Source: Comamonas testosteroni ATCC 11996 | GTDB taxonomy: Bacteria > Pseudomonadota > Gammaproteobacteria > Burkholderiales > Burkholderiaceae_C | Assembly (NCBI RefSeq): GCF_000241525.1 | Contig: NZ_AHIL01000054.1 | Coordinates: forward strand, 1-64,000 | DNA: 64,000 bases | Direction of reading: 5' to 3' | In this document: piece after piece, positions 1-8,970 of the stretch | Position numbering within the stretch: position 1 is the stretch's first letter | Layout of the letters: every line of letters starts with the position of its first letter | Program-made: the position numbers and the translations under genes | Notes under the pieces: model-generated | What the model was told of the DNA's origin: nothing | The model's database searches: none | The model's input: the letters and a program-made list of their open reading frames with translations, nothing else

Positions 1-4
1 AGTG

Positions 5-36
5 AAAACCCCGTAGTCGAAAGATTGCGGGGTTTT
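5..36 (+). terminator. Rho-independent terminator of a gene left of the window
   Basis: Perfect 9-bp stem (AAAACCCCG at 5-13 pairing with CGGGGTTTT at 28-36) followed by a T run. It must end a plus-strand gene lying before the window, because the next gene runs on the minus strand. Confidence 0.8.
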
Positions 37-115
37 TTATTGGGTGCTTCTAAATGAGGAGCGCCTGCCGCAGGCTGTCAAAGCATTGCAGCTGCAAAAA
101 TACCGGAAACCCATA

Positions 116-142
116 AAAAGAGAGCGCCAGGCGCTCTCTTTT
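116..142. terminator. Bidirectional terminator downstream of the glutamine amidotransferase gene
   Basis: Stem AAAAGAGAGCGC / GCGCTCTCTTTT with a 3-nt loop, flanked by A and T runs on the two sides, so it can act on both strands. It lies about 30 bp past the stop of the minus-strand amidotransferase gene. Confidence 0.8.
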
Positions 143-174
143 TATTTTTCAATGGCCAACCTGGTTGGTGCACT

Positions 175-942
175 TCAATAGGGCGCCGCCTGGCCATGCA
201 CAAACACCCTCAGCTCCCCGTTCTGGAAGGGGATCCACTGCTCGTTCTGTGTCAGAGGGGCGGTGACGATGATGGCCACCTTGTCCTGGGGGGTGGTTTC
301 GCGGGAGAAGTCCACGCTGAGATCTTCGTCGGACAGCTGTGCCTGGGTGAAGGGATGTCTACGCTCGATATAGCAGAGGTGGGTCGTGGCATGGGCCCAG
401 AGCGCTTCGCCGTTGGAGAGCAGGAAGTTGAACGTGCCGTGGGGTGCGATCTTGGCGGCCAGCTCGCGCAGGGTGTGGGTCAGCTCTTCGATGCTGGGCA
501 CGCCTGCATGGGACTTCCACAGCTCCTGCATGATCCAGCAGAAGGCCCGCTCGCTGTCCGTGTTGCCAATGGGCTGGAAGTGGGCATGCAGCTTGGGGGC
601 GAAGTTCTTGAGGTCGCCGTTGTGCGCGAAGACCCAGTTGCGGCCCCAGAGCTCGCGCACGAAGGGGTGGCAGTTCTGCAGGCTGACCACGCCCTGGGTG
701 GCCTTGCGGATATGGGCGATGACGTTGGTGCTCTTGATCGGGTATTCGCGGATGAGCTTGGCGATCTGGGAGTCGACGGCGCGTTCGTGATCGACGAAGT
801 GGCGCAGGCCCTTGTCTTCGAAGAAGGCGATGCCCCAGCCGTCGGTGTGGTCGCCGGTGTTGCCTGCGCGCTGTGTGAAGCCTGAGAAGCTAAAGCGCAC
901 ATCGGTGGGCGTGTTGCAGTTCATTCCAAGCAGCTGGCACAT
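175..942 (-). CDS. Class II glutamine amidotransferase (YafJ-like)
   Basis: Stand-alone class II (Ntn-type) glutamine amidotransferase domain, 255 residues. The open frame begins 14 codons further upstream, but the ATG at 942 was chosen because it places Cys at position 2 (MCQLLGMN), where cleavage of Met would expose the N-terminal nucleophile. Family hallmarks are visible: DGWGIAFF (34-41), HIRKATQG around 77-84, and the FAHNGDL loop (105-111) that binds glutamine. The family hydrolyses glutamine to supply ammonia, but for YafJ-like proteins without a synthase domain the acceptor is unknown. It is a single gene with its own terminator. The fold assignment is firm; the physiological role is open. 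Confidence 0.9.
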   Translation of the reverse strand: MCQLLGMNCNTPTDVRFSFSGFTQRAGNTGDHTDGWGIAFFEDKGLRHFVDHERAVDSQIAKLIREYPIKSTNVIAHIRKATQGVVSLQNCHPFVRELWGRNWVFAHNGDLKNFAPKLHAHFQPIGNTDSERAFCWIMQELWKSHAGVPSIEELTHTLRELAAKIAPHGTFNFLLSNGEALWAHATTHLCYIERRHPFTQAQLSDEDLSVDFSRETTPQDKVAIIVTAPLTQNEQWIPFQNGELRVFVHGQAAPY

Positions 943-1099
943 GGCTTCGTCATATCTTTCAAGCAAAAAAGCTTTATAGCCCAAGAATCTATGGACGATC
1001 TCGTCAATGATGGTGCTGTATGGCAGAGATCGTCAACCGCTGCCCAGCCGGCATGAAAAAAGCAGCCGAAGCTGCTTTGCGCAAGAGGGCTGCGGCGAT

Positions 1100-1288
1100 C
1101 TATTCGCGGTCTAGCCAGAGCTTGCCGCCAGTGGCCCAGTCGTGACGCTTGATGTCGGTGATGATGATGTCCACCGATTCGGGCGAGCCGCCCAGCACTT
1201 CCACGCTGACGCGGGTGATTTCTTCGACCAGCTTGCGCTTTTGTTCGACGGTACGGCCTTCCATCATTTCGACATGGTAGGTGGGCAT
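1100..1288 (-). CDS. 4-oxalocrotonate tautomerase family protein (copy 1)
   Basis: A 62-residue protein with the size and plan of the 4-OT/tautomerase superfamily: Pro follows the initiator Met (MPTYHVEMMEGRT), giving the N-terminal proline used as general base, followed by one beta-alpha-beta unit with the EQKRKLVEEIT helix and the SPESVDIIITDI strand. Members form oligomers and interconvert enol and keto acids, often in meta-cleavage pathways. A close paralogue lies about 100 bp upstream on the same strand and there are no catabolic neighbours here, so the substrate cannot be inferred. Start is fixed by the Pro1 requirement. Confidence 0.88.
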   Translation of the reverse strand: MPTYHVEMMEGRTVEQKRKLVEEITRVSVEVLGGSPESVDIIITDIKRHDWATGGKLWLDRE

Positions 1289-1390
1289 GTGCAGGTTTCC
1301 TTGCTGGCTTGGGGTTGGGGAAAGAGGCCCATCATAAGGCCGGGCGGCTCAAGTGCCGTCCAGGGACGGCCCCGACCGCATGTGGGCTGC

Positions 1391-1579
1391 TCAGCTTTGC
1401 TCCGACCAGAGCTTGCCGCCGGTGGCCCAGTTGTGGCGCGGCACGTCGGTGATGATGATGTCCACGGATTCGGGTGCGCTGCCCAGCACCTCGGTGGTCA
1501 CGCGGGTGATTTCTTCGGCCAGCTTGCGCTTTTGTTCAACGCTGCGGCCTTCAAACAGTTCAATGCGATAGGTGGGCAT
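1391..1579 (-). CDS. 4-oxalocrotonate tautomerase family protein (copy 2)
   Basis: A second 62-residue tautomerase, clearly paralogous to its downstream neighbour (MPTYRIELFEGRS start, EQKRKLAEEIT helix, ATGGKLW near the C terminus). The frame stays open 13 codons further up, but the ATG at 1579 gives the required N-terminal Pro and has an AAGGAG ribosome binding site 6 bp upstream. The two copies differ at scattered positions and look like an old tandem duplication. They may be homologues with different specificity or subunits of a hetero-oligomer, since heterohexameric 4-OT enzymes are known; nothing here decides between these. Confidence 0.88.
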   Translation of the reverse strand: MPTYRIELFEGRSVEQKRKLAEEITRVTTEVLGSAPESVDIIITDVPRHNWATGGKLWSEQS

Positions 1580-1624
1580 CAAGGTCTCCTTGCTGAATGT
1601 GGAATGCCCAAGCTGCACGCAGGA

Positions 1625-1843
1625 TCAGGCAGGGGTGGAATCGTTGTCGAGCGGCCGCGCACAGGCGGGGCAGATGCAGGCCTTGCCACGTGCGTCTGCG
1701 GGCAGCCTCTGCAGCGCATCCCGGGAAACCGGGGTCTGCATACACCAGCAGCTTTGCGGCGGCAGGCCGGCGCTGATGGCGCACTGGTTGGGCTGGCCGC
1801 ACAGAGGGCAGCGGCTGGCGTCTATGAGGGGATCGGTGGGCAT
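1625..1843 (-). CDS. Cysteine-rich CWC family protein
   Basis: A 72-residue protein rich in Cys: CPLCGQPNQC near the N terminus, then CWC (within PPQSCWCMQTPV) and CICPAC near the C terminus. This matches the small cysteine-rich CWC family, presumed metal binding and of unknown function. The open frame extends 45 codons upstream, but that part lacks Cys and resembles non-coding sequence, so the ATG at 1843 was chosen. It lies just upstream of the two tautomerase genes on the same strand and may be co-transcribed. The family is recognised by motif only. Confidence 0.75.
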   Translation of the reverse strand: MPTDPLIDASRCPLCGQPNQCAISAGLPPQSCWCMQTPVSRDALQRLPADARGKACICPACARPLDNDSTPA

Positions 1844-1927
1844 GGCCGCAGTGTAGAAGCGATAACGCACTGCGAGTGGCGAGGTCAAGAAAAATGCACT
1901 CGATGTACTGACATGGAGTGCATTTTC

Positions 1928-1946
1928 GATAGCTGCCTGCGCTTTT
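1928..1946. repeat. Short AGCTGC(T)TGCGCTT intergenic repeat
   Basis: GATAGCTGCCTGCGCTTTT, one of several short sequences of this type between genes in the window (others near 17401, 32476, 46131, 50215 and 62151, and an inverted pair inside rpoN). Confidence 0.5.
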
Positions 1947-2038
1947 GAATCAATGGATTCAGGTAGAAATACCTTCAAGATCCATTGACATCAAGCGAAA
2001 GCTACTCCTTATTCAGGAGCAGCCTTGCCCGGCAATAA

Positions 2039-4231
2039 TCAAGCGCCGGCCTTGACCTTCAGGCGCCAGGCGTGCAGCAGGGGTTCGGTGTAGCCGGAAG
2101 GCTGTTCCTTGCCCTTGAACACCAGGTCCAGAGCGGCCTGGTAGGCTGCGCCATCAGGGTTGGCCACCAGGCTCTTGTAGGCGGCGTCGCCGGCGTTCTG
2201 CTCGTCCACGATCTTGGCCATGCGGGCATAGCTGTCGCGCACCATGGCTTCGGTGACGATGCCGTGCTGCAGCCAGTTGGCGATGTGCTGGCTGGAGATG
2301 CGCAGCGTGGCGCGGTCTTCCATCAGGCCCACGTTGTGGATGTCAGGCACCTTGGAGCAGCCCACGCCCTGGTCGATCCAGCGCACCACATAGCCCAGGA
2401 TGCCTTGCACGTTGTTGTCCACTTCCTGCTGCTTTTCCGCATCGCTCCAGTTGGGGTTGGTGGACACGGGCACTTGCAGGATGGCGTTGAGCAGCTCATC
2501 GCACTCGGCGTCGGCGTTGGGGCTTTCCAGACCCTTTTGCACGTCGGCCACATTGATCTGGTGATAGTGCAGGGCGTGCAGGGTGGCACCGGTGGGCGAG
2601 GGCACCCAGGCGGTGTTGGCACCGGCCTTGGGCTGGGCAATCTTCTGCTCCAGCATGGCCTTCATCAGGTCGGGCATGGCCCACATGCCCTTGCCGATCT
2701 GGGCGCGGCCGCGCAGGCCCATGTTCAGGCCGACCAGCACGTTGTTCTTTTCATAGGCGGGCAGCCAGGCGCAGGTCTTCATGTCGGCCTTGCGGACCAT
2801 GGGGCCGGCATACATGGCGGTGTGCATTTCATCGCCGGTGCGGTCCAGGAAGCCGGTGTTGATGAAGGCAACGCGTGCCGGTGCGGCTGCAATGGCGGCC
2901 TTCAGATTGGTCGAGGTGCGGCGCTCTTCGTCCATGATGCCGAGCTTGACGGTGTTCTCGGGCAGGCCCAGAACCTGCTCCACGCGGCCGAACAGCTCGT
3001 TGGCAAAAGCGGCTTCGGCGGGGCCGTGCATCTTGGGCTTGACGATGTAGACGGAGCCGGTGCGGCTGTTCTTGATGCCGTTGGCACCGTTGCCCTTGAT
3101 ATCGTGGATGGCGATGGCAGTAGTCACCAGCGCGTCCATGATGCCTTCGGGGATTTCCTTGCCTTCGGCGCCCCACAGAATGGCGGGGTTGGTCATCAGG
3201 TGACCCACGTTGCGCACGAACATCAGCGAGCGGCCGTGCAGCTTCACGCTCTTGCCGTCGGCACCGGTGTATTCGCGGTCGGGGTTCAGGCCGCGGGTCA
3301 CGGTCTTGCCGCCCTTTTCAAAGGATTCGGTCAGCGTGCCTTTCAGAATGCCCAGCCAGTTGGCGTAGCCGTTGACCTTGTCTTCGGCATCCACGGCGGC
3401 CACGGAGTCTTCCAGATCCAGAATGGTGGACAGGGCGGCTTCGACCACCACGTCGGCCACGCCGGCGGCGTCAGTGCTGCCGATGGGGGTGGACTTGTTG
3501 ACGATGATGTCGATGTGGATGCCGTTGTTCTTGAGCAGCACCGATTTGGGAGCTGCGGCATCGCCCTGGTAGCCGATGAACTTGGCTTCGTCCTTCAGGC
3601 CGGTCTTGCTGCCGTCCTTCAGGGACACGACCAGCTTGCCGCCTTCGACGGCGTAGCCGGTGGAATCCTTGTGCGAGCCCGAGGCCAGGGGCACGGCCTG
3701 ATCGAGGAAGTTGCGTGCGAACTCGATGACCTTGGCGCCGCGCACGGGGTTGTAGCCCTTGCCCTTCTCGGCGCCGCCTTCTTCGCTGATGGCATCCGTG
3801 CCATACAGCGCGTCGTACAGCGAGCCCCAGCGGGCGTTGGCGGCGTTCAGGGCGTAGCGGGCGTTCAGAATGGGTACCACGAGCTGGGGGCCGGCCTGGA
3901 TGGCCAGCTCGGCATCCACATTCTCGGTCGTGGCCTTGGCGTCCTTGGGGGACTCGACCAGATAGCCGATGGTCGTCAGAAACTTGCGGTAGGCCACCAT
4001 GTCGGTGATGGGGCCGGGGTTGGCCTTGTGCCAGGTATCGAGCTGCGTCTGCAGACGATCGCGCTCGGCCAGCAGGGCTGCGTTCTTGGGGGCCAGATCG
4101 GCCACGATGGCATCGAAGCCCTTCCAGTAGGTGTCCTGGTCAACGCCCGTGCCAGGCAGCACTTGCGTGTTCACAAAGTTGTACAGCTCGGTGGCGACTT
4201 GCAGGCCGTGGACTTGGGTGCGATCAGTCAT
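2039..4231 (-). CDS. glcB: Malate synthase G
   Basis: Condenses glyoxylate with acetyl-CoA to malate, the second step of glyoxylate use. The 730-residue length is typical of the large monomeric G isoform rather than the shorter A isoform. Recognisable blocks are the N-terminal [38 protein letters not shown] around the centre, [36 protein letters not shown] and the C-terminal [12 protein letters not shown] region. It stands alone with no glycolate oxidase genes beside it, and the long region upstream of its start probably holds its promoter. The gene appears intact. Confidence 0.96.
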   Translation of the reverse strand: MTDRTQVHGLQVATELYNFVNTQVLPGTGVDQDTYWKGFDAIVADLAPKNAALLAERDRLQTQLDTWHKANPGPITDMVAYRKFLTTIGYLVESPKDAKATTENVDAELAIQAGPQLVVPILNARYALNAANARWGSLYDALYGTDAISEEGGAEKGKGYNPVRGAKVIEFARNFLDQAVPLASGSHKDSTGYAVEGGKLVVSLKDGSKTGLKDEAKFIGYQGDAAAPKSVLLKNNGIHIDIIVNKSTPIGSTDAAGVADVVVEAALSTILDLEDSVAAVDAEDKVNGYANWLGILKGTLTESFEKGGKTVTRGLNPDREYTGADGKSVKLHGRSLMFVRNVGHLMTNPAILWGAEGKEIPEGIMDALVTTAIAIHDIKGNGANGIKNSRTGSVYIVKPKMHGPAEAAFANELFGRVEQVLGLPENTVKLGIMDEERRTSTNLKAAIAAAPARVAFINTGFLDRTGDEMHTAMYAGPMVRKADMKTCAWLPAYEKNNVLVGLNMGLRGRAQIGKGMWAMPDLMKAMLEQKIAQPKAGANTAWVPSPTGATLHALHYHQINVADVQKGLESPNADAECDELLNAILQVPVSTNPNWSDAEKQQEVDNNVQGILGYVVRWIDQGVGCSKVPDIHNVGLMEDRATLRISSQHIANWLQHGIVTEAMVRDSYARMAKIVDEQNAGDAAYKSLVANPDGAAYQAALDLVFKGKEQPSGYTEPLLHAWRLKVKAGA

Positions 4232-4724
4232 TGGAAACCTCTGGTTGTGATGTCTCTGGATTCAGGAGTCGTTGCCCATCACGGGCAGCATGTGGGGAGA
4301 CTGTATTTGAATTTTTTGAGTACATAAATAGCCTAAATAGTTCAGAACTCATGATGTTTTTATATGGAGTTCCTGGAATTTATGCGTTTTACGTACCAAA
4401 GACGCCAGAGTTCGTCAGTTCTGACCGGGATGCTCGGCGGCTTCGGCGGTGACCGGCTCAGCAATGGATGAATGCGACTTGGAGGATGCAGCGCGAGGCC
4501 TCTCCCGAAGCAATAGCTTCAATCGCTTGCCAGGCCTGAGCTTGCGGCAGTTTGGACGGTGTTCTTACGGCCTTATTCTTGAGATTGAAGTAAGTGCGCG
4601 CAATCAAATGACAAGGCGTTGTCTGTCATAAGTCGATATCCGCGCTCAGAAATGATTTGTTAATCTTGAAACAAATTGAGCATCTTCCGATATCGGCCAG
4701 CCAATCTTTACCAAGGAGCTTCTG
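4232..4724. other. 493-bp intergenic region between divergent glcB and the roadblock gene
   Basis: No credible gene seen. It must hold the promoters of glcB (minus) and of the roadblock/LC7 gene (plus). Its composition is more AT-rich than the flanking genes around 4300-4400 and 4560-4700. Visible elements are a perfect 10-bp palindrome CCGATATCGG at 4687-4696 and a related GATATCCG at 4634-4641. Small open frames here lack ribosome binding sites and coding character. Confidence 0.5.
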
Positions 4725-5084
4725 ATGGCGAATCTGAACGAAAGCCTGCAAGATCTGATGACCCTGGATGGCGCCATGTGCGCGGCAGTGGTGGATTACA
4801 ACAGCGGCATGCTGCTGGGCAGCATAGGTTCCGGCGTGGACCTGGAGCTGGCTGCCGCCGGCAATACCGAAGTGGTGCGCGCCAAGATGAAGACCATGAA
4901 GTCCCTGGGTCTGAACGACAACATCGAAGACATTCTGATCACCCTGGGCAAGCAATATCACATCCTGCGCCCTGCCGAGAAGATCAACGGCATCTTCATC
5001 TACTACGTGCTGGACAACGGCCGTGCCAACCTGGCCCTGGCCAGGCGCAAGGTCTCGGACGTGGAGTCCAGGTTCGTCATGTGA
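4725..5084 (+). CDS. Roadblock/LC7-like small protein
   Basis: A 119-residue protein of the size and pattern of bacterial roadblock/LC7 (MglB-like) proteins: an N-terminal helix (NESLQDLMTLDG), a strand reading MCAAVVDYNSGMLLGSIG, a charged helix, then the hairpin ILITLGKQYHILRPAEK leading into a strand with YYVLDNGRANL. There is no signal peptide or membrane segment. The ATG at 4725 follows an AAGGAG site by 7 bp. In other bacteria such proteins act as GTPase regulators or scaffolds. No small GTPase gene is nearby; a two-component pair converges on it from downstream. Assignment is by fold pattern only. Confidence 0.65.
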   Translation: MANLNESLQDLMTLDGAMCAAVVDYNSGMLLGSIGSGVDLELAAAGNTEVVRAKMKTMKSLGLNDNIEDILITLGKQYHILRPAEKINGIFIYYVLDNGRANLALARRKVSDVESRFVM

Positions 5085-5153
5085 TTCAGCCGGCCTGAAG
5101 ACGCGCAACGGGCCTGGAGGCCCGTTCTTGTTTTGCGCGCCGCACCGGACTGA

Positions 5154-5840
5154 TCAGGCCGCGATCAACGGGGCGCGGAACTGGTAGCCCACTTTCTGCT
5201 GGGACTGCAGCGGCACGGCCACGGGCGTCGCCTTTTCGATGCGGCGGCGCAGGCGGTAGATGGTGGCGTGCAGGTTGTTGTCGGACTCGGCTGCGCTGGT
5301 ATGGGTCAGCAGGCTGCGGATATGGTCGCGACTGACGGTTTCGCCCTGGGCCTGCAAAAAGCACTCCATCAGCATCAGGTCGGTGGCGCCCAGCTCCACG
5401 TTCTGGCCGTCGGGAGCGGTCAGCAGGCTGCGGCGGCTGTCCAGCTTCCAGGCCGTGGCCGTCCGGGCCGTGGTCATGATGCGCCGGTGGACGGCGCGTA
5501 CGGCCAGTTCCACCTGCTCGAAGGTCACGGGCTTGGTCAGATACATATCTGCACCGGCGTTGATGACCTCGGCAAACACTTCGGGCCCCAGACGCCCCGA
5601 GACGATCAGCACGCCCGCCTGACTGCGCTTGCGGATGATGCGCAGCAGCTCGGTGCCTGCCACCCCGGGCAGCATCAGATCCAGTACATAGAAATCAAAG
5701 CGATAGGGGGCGTCGTCGGCCAGCAGGTCGCTGCTGTCGCTGTATGCCGTGACCTCCACACCTTGTCCGCGCAGATGCTGGGCCAGAAATTCGCAGTACT
5801 CGGTGTCGTCGTCGACCAGGGCAAGAGTGGCAGGCAGCAT
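5154..5840 (-). CDS. OmpR/PhoB-type response regulator
   Basis: Cytoplasmic DNA-binding response regulator of 228 residues. The receiver domain (about 1-120) has the acidic pocket DDD at 10-12, the phospho-acceptor Asp54 in VLDLMLPG, and Lys103 in LTKPV. The C-terminal half (about 130-225) fits a winged-helix trans_reg_C domain, with the recognition region around the NNLHATIYRLRRRIE stretch. It starts 12 bp after the stop of the histidine kinase gene, so the two form an operon. Target genes are not evident; the phospho-relay residues are complete. Confidence 0.92.
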   Translation of the reverse strand: MLPATLALVDDDTEYCEFLAQHLRGQGVEVTAYSDSSDLLADDAPYRFDFYVLDLMLPGVAGTELLRIIRKRSQAGVLIVSGRLGPEVFAEVINAGADMYLTKPVTFEQVELAVRAVHRRIMTTARTATAWKLDSRRSLLTAPDGQNVELGATDLMLMECFLQAQGETVSRDHIRSLLTHTSAAESDNNLHATIYRLRRRIEKATPVAVPLQSQQKVGYQFRAPLIAA

Positions 5841-5852
5841 GGGCGGCGGACC

Positions 5853-7052
5853 TCATTCGGCAAGACCTTGGGGAATGACCAGGCGCATGATCGTGCCATG
5901 CGGGCTGTGCGGCAGAGCTTGTACTGTACCTTGGTGCAACTGCAAGACCGAATGCACGATGAACAGGCCAAGGCCGGCCCCGGGGCGGCTGTTGCTGTGA
6001 TGACCGCGCGCGCCTTTTGTGAACAGACGCGGGAGCAGCTCCTCGGAAATGCCGGGGCCCTGGTCCATGACTTCCAGAATCAGCGCCAGAGGTTCGTCGG
6101 ACTCGGAGATGCGCAGCTGCACCCGGGTATCTGCGGGCGCATAGGCCAGGGCGTTGTTGAGCAGATTGCGAAGCGTCAGCCGCATCAGCGCCGGATGCAG
6201 CTGTACGGTGCGTGCCGTGGTCAGCCATTGAACATCGATGCGCGGGCGCAGGTCGGCCGCAATATCGTGCAGCACCAGCTTGATCAAGGTTGGCAGATCG
6301 GTTTCGCTGGAGGCGCCGGCCTTGCCGCCTGCAGCCAAAATCGTGCCGGCGGTCAGGGTGTTGTCCAGTGTGCCTATCACCTGCTGCAGCACATGCTCGG
6401 CGCGCAGCAAGGCCCTGGCGGCGGGCGCTGCATCGGCCAGATGCAGATCTTCGATGGCCTTGAGCGTGGCCTGCATGGCAGCCGAGGCGTTGTTCAGCGG
6501 CTGGCGGATTTCGTGCGACAGCAGCTGCAGCATCTCGTTGTGTTCGCTCAGCATGGCCGTGCGCCAGTTCAGCAGGGTACGCAGCCTGTCGAGCTCGCCC
6601 GCGTCCTGGCGGCTGCTGCGCAGTTGCTCGTGCAAGGCCTGCAGCTGCTCGCGCTGGCGTGCAATGACTTCGCCACGCGCATATTCGCGTCCTGTGTCGC
6701 TGAGCTGCATCATCACCTCGTGCCGGCCCTGGGCATCGGCGGCTCCCGGCGTGAGCTGTATGCGGCGGTGGCGCTGCGCACCGAAGTCGCCGCTGCGGGT
6801 GTCGTCGTACTCCTGGCGCAGACCCCGGGCTGCGGCGGCGAAGCGCTGGCCATGGGTGTGCCAGATGCTGGCAGGCAGCAGACCCCGCAGCGGCTGGCCG
6901 ATGGGGCTTGCGCCCTCGGGCACATCCAGCCATTGGCACCAGGCGGGAGTGGCCATGAGCAGCAGCCCTTCGGCATTCCAGAGCGCGCAGCCCTGGCCGG
7001 AGCGGCCCAGCAGATCGGCCAGTTGGGCGGCAGAAATGGGTGAAAAGCTCAT
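5853..7052 (-). CDS. PAS-containing sensor histidine kinase
   Basis: About 399 residues. A PAS-like sensor domain occupies roughly 1-125 (ISAAQLADLLGRSGQGCALW), followed by a coiled-coil helix (about 125-165), a dimerisation/phospho-acceptor helix with His180 in LLSHEIRQPLNN, and an ATPase domain with N box RNLLNNALAY, G1 box DQGPGIS and G2 box GAGLGLFIV. No transmembrane segment was seen, so it probably senses a cytoplasmic signal. The frame can be extended to a TTG at 7091, but the ATG at 7052 was preferred; neither has a clear ribosome binding site. It is the upstream partner of the response regulator. Confidence 0.9.
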   Translation of the reverse strand: MSFSPISAAQLADLLGRSGQGCALWNAEGLLLMATPAWCQWLDVPEGASPIGQPLRGLLPASIWHTHGQRFAAAARGLRQEYDDTRSGDFGAQRHRRIQLTPGAADAQGRHEVMMQLSDTGREYARGEVIARQREQLQALHEQLRSSRQDAGELDRLRTLLNWRTAMLSEHNEMLQLLSHEIRQPLNNASAAMQATLKAIEDLHLADAAPAARALLRAEHVLQQVIGTLDNTLTAGTILAAGGKAGASSETDLPTLIKLVLHDIAADLRPRIDVQWLTTARTVQLHPALMRLTLRNLLNNALAYAPADTRVQLRISESDEPLALILEVMDQGPGISEELLPRLFTKGARGHHSNSRPGAGLGLFIVHSVLQLHQGTVQALPHSPHGTIMRLVIPQGLAE

Positions 7053-7440
7053 GACGGCAGGCGGCAGCGGATTTGTAAATGTGTTTTGCAAATCATAGGT
7101 TTAACGCCTGGCTCTGCCCACCAGCTCATGGCGCTGGCGAATAAGCGATATTCCTGCCTCAGGGAAAACGGTAAATTTTGATATAAACATATATAAACAT
7201 CAAAGATTCACTGGCAACTTGTGACTTATAAGTAAGATATATCGCAATGAAGTCACATGCGAGACAGGCATGCGGCGCTGATTGATGACTTTTATAGTGA
7301 TAGCACTCAGCGCTCTTGTTTAAAGAACTTTCGATAAAAACATTTGAGAAATCAAGACTGCTTGTGCGGTATGTGCTCTTGTATTAATAGTGCACGCTAC
7401 CGCAGCAGGAGACAACACGGACCAGACAGGAGCAGCGGTC
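7053..7440. other. AT-rich 388-bp intergenic region with repeats
   Basis: Separates the divergent histidine kinase and LysR genes. It is markedly AT-rich between about 7090 and 7390. It holds a perfect tandem decamer ATATAAACAT (7181-7190 and 7191-7200) and an inverted repeat TGTGACTT (7220-7227) / AAGTCACA (7250-7257) with a 22-nt spacer, a plausible operator or hairpin. No gene seen. Confidence 0.5.
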
Positions 7441-8376
7441 ATGGACAAACTCAAGGCATTTGAGTCTTTTGTATCGGTAGCGACCAGGGGCAGCTTGACG
7501 GCTGCCGCCAAGGCCGAGGGTGTGGCGCCCGCCATCATGGGGCGCCGTCTGGACGCTCTGGAAGAGCACCTGGGCGTCAAGCTCATGGTGCGCACCACGC
7601 GCCGCATCTCGCTGACCCATGAAGGCAGCGCCTTCCTGGAGGATTGCCAGCGCCTGCTCTCCGATGTGTGCAATGCCGAGGCCAGCGTGTCGGCCGGCGG
7701 TGTCAAGGCCACGGGCCATCTGCGCATTACGGCGCCTGCCGGTTTCGGGCGCCGCCATGTGGCGCCGCTGGTGCCGCGTTTCCGAGACCTGCATCCCGAT
7801 GTCACCATTTCGCTGAACCTCAGCGATCGCGTGGTCGATCTGGCGGGCGAGGGCTTCGATTGCGCGGTGCGCGTGGGGGATCTGCCGGACTCGGCCCTGG
7901 TCAGCGTGCGCATTGCCGACAACCGCCGCCTGTGCGTGGCCACGCCCGGCTATCTGGAGCGCCGCGGCACGCCCAAGCATCCCAGCGAGCTGACCCAGCA
8001 TGACTGCCTGACGCTGTCGTCCGATGCCTCGCAAACGCGGGGCTGGGCCTTCCGCATCCCGCATCCCGAAAGTGGCACCAGCGAGGTCGTGCACTTCAAG
8101 CCGGGTGGCCCGCTGGATTGCTCCGACGGGCAGGTGCTGCACGACTGGTGCCTTGGGGGCTGGGGCATTGCCTGGCGCAGCACCTGGGAGGTGGAGGCCG
8201 AGATCGCCGCCGGCCGCCTCGTGCCCGTGCTGGAAGAGTTTGCCGCGCCGCCCAACGGCATCTTCGTGGTCTTCCCCCAGCGCAAGCACATGCCGCTGCG
8301 CGTGCGCATGTGGATCGACTACCTTAAGCACCACTACAACCAGCCGGACTTCTTTCGTCTTGGCGTGGATCTCTGA
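7441..8376 (+). CDS. LysR-family transcriptional regulator
   Basis: A 311-residue LysR-type regulator. The N-terminal helix-turn-helix is clear (MDKLKAFESFVSVATRGS, then LEEHLGVKLMVRTTRRISLT at about residues 40-59), and the rest fits the two-lobed effector domain (HLRITAPAGFGRRHVAPLVP, GWGIAWRSTWEVEAEI). Start at 7441 chosen over 7390 because it has an AGGAG site 8 bp upstream and gives the usual N-terminal length. The divergent neighbour is a histidine kinase and the downstream neighbour a DUF2214 membrane protein; neither identifies the effector. The pattern fits the CrgA/AaeR-like branch of the family. Confidence 0.9.
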   Translation: MDKLKAFESFVSVATRGSLTAAAKAEGVAPAIMGRRLDALEEHLGVKLMVRTTRRISLTHEGSAFLEDCQRLLSDVCNAEASVSAGGVKATGHLRITAPAGFGRRHVAPLVPRFRDLHPDVTISLNLSDRVVDLAGEGFDCAVRVGDLPDSALVSVRIADNRRLCVATPGYLERRGTPKHPSELTQHDCLTLSSDASQTRGWAFRIPHPESGTSEVVHFKPGGPLDCSDGQVLHDWCLGGWGIAWRSTWEVEAEIAAGRLVPVLEEFAAPPNGIFVVFPQRKHMPLRVRMWIDYLKHHYNQPDFFRLGVDL

Positions 8377-8460
8377 GTAGGCCTGAAACGGTAGACAATG
8401 GACCGGTCGCCATGGCCCGATCCGGGCCGCTGAATCCGTCCTTTTTTCTACGATGAAGCC

Positions 8461-8907
8461 ATGACCTTTGAAGCTGTTCTTGCCAGCGCCCATCTGCTGG
8501 CAATCCTGACCCTGGTGGTGTTTCTGACCAGCCAGGCCGCCCTGTGCCGTGTGGAGTGGATGAATGCCGCCGTGGTGCAGCGTCTGGCCAGACTGGACAT
8601 GATTTACGGCATTGCCGCCGTCGTCCTGCTGCTGACCGGTATTGCGCGCCTGCTCTGGGGCGTCAAGGGCATGGGGGCCTATACGGCCTCGCCGCTGTTC
8701 CACCTCAAGATGACGCTGTTTGTCATCGCCTTTTTGCTCTCGCTCAAGCCCACGCTGACCTTCCGCCGCTGGAAGAAGACGCTGGATGCGAGCGGCCAGC
8801 TGCCGGCGCCCGAGGAGGTCAGGCAGACCCGCAAATGGGTGATGTGGCAGGGCCATGTGGTGCCGGTGATCGCCGTGGTTGCCGTCTTCTGGGCGCGCGG
8901 CATGTAA
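8461..8907 (+). CDS. DUF2214 family membrane protein
   Basis: 148 residues with four hydrophobic segments (about 5-27, 45-68, 80-96 and 128-145), so an inner-membrane protein. The pattern HLLAILTLVVFLTSQAALCR, the ARLDMIYGIAAVVLLLTGIARL segment and the RRWKKTLDASGQLPAPEEVR loop match the DUF2214 family of unknown function. It lies 84 bp after the LysR gene on the same strand and is closed by a strong terminator. Nothing in the sequence suggests a substrate. Confidence 0.78.
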   Translation: MTFEAVLASAHLLAILTLVVFLTSQAALCRVEWMNAAVVQRLARLDMIYGIAAVVLLLTGIARLLWGVKGMGAYTASPLFHLKMTLFVIAFLLSLKPTLTFRRWKKTLDASGQLPAPEEVRQTRKWVMWQGHVVPVIAVVAVFWARGM

Positions 8908-8928
8908 TCTGCCCAGACCCTGCAAAAG

Positions 8929-8956
8929 AAAAAGGCCGCTGCAAAGCGGCCTTTTT
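8929..8956 (+). terminator. Rho-independent terminator after the DUF2214 gene
   Basis: Stem AAAAAGGCCGCT / AGCGGCCTTTTT with loop GCAA, 22 bp beyond the stop codon. The flanking A and T runs could let it work in both directions, also for the decayed receptor gene on the minus strand. Confidence 0.88.
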
Positions 8957-8970
8957 CATGCCTGCGGCAT

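Noticed and set aside
2072-4327. 751-codon open frame opposite malate synthase G
   Set aside because: Shadow frame: dominated by Gly/His/Val/Ala typical of the reverse of high-GC coding sequence, with no domain, while the opposite strand encodes a complete GlcB.
4231-4452. 73-codon plus-strand ORF upstream of the roadblock gene
   Set aside because: No ribosome binding site, begins within the glcB start region and lacks any coding pattern.
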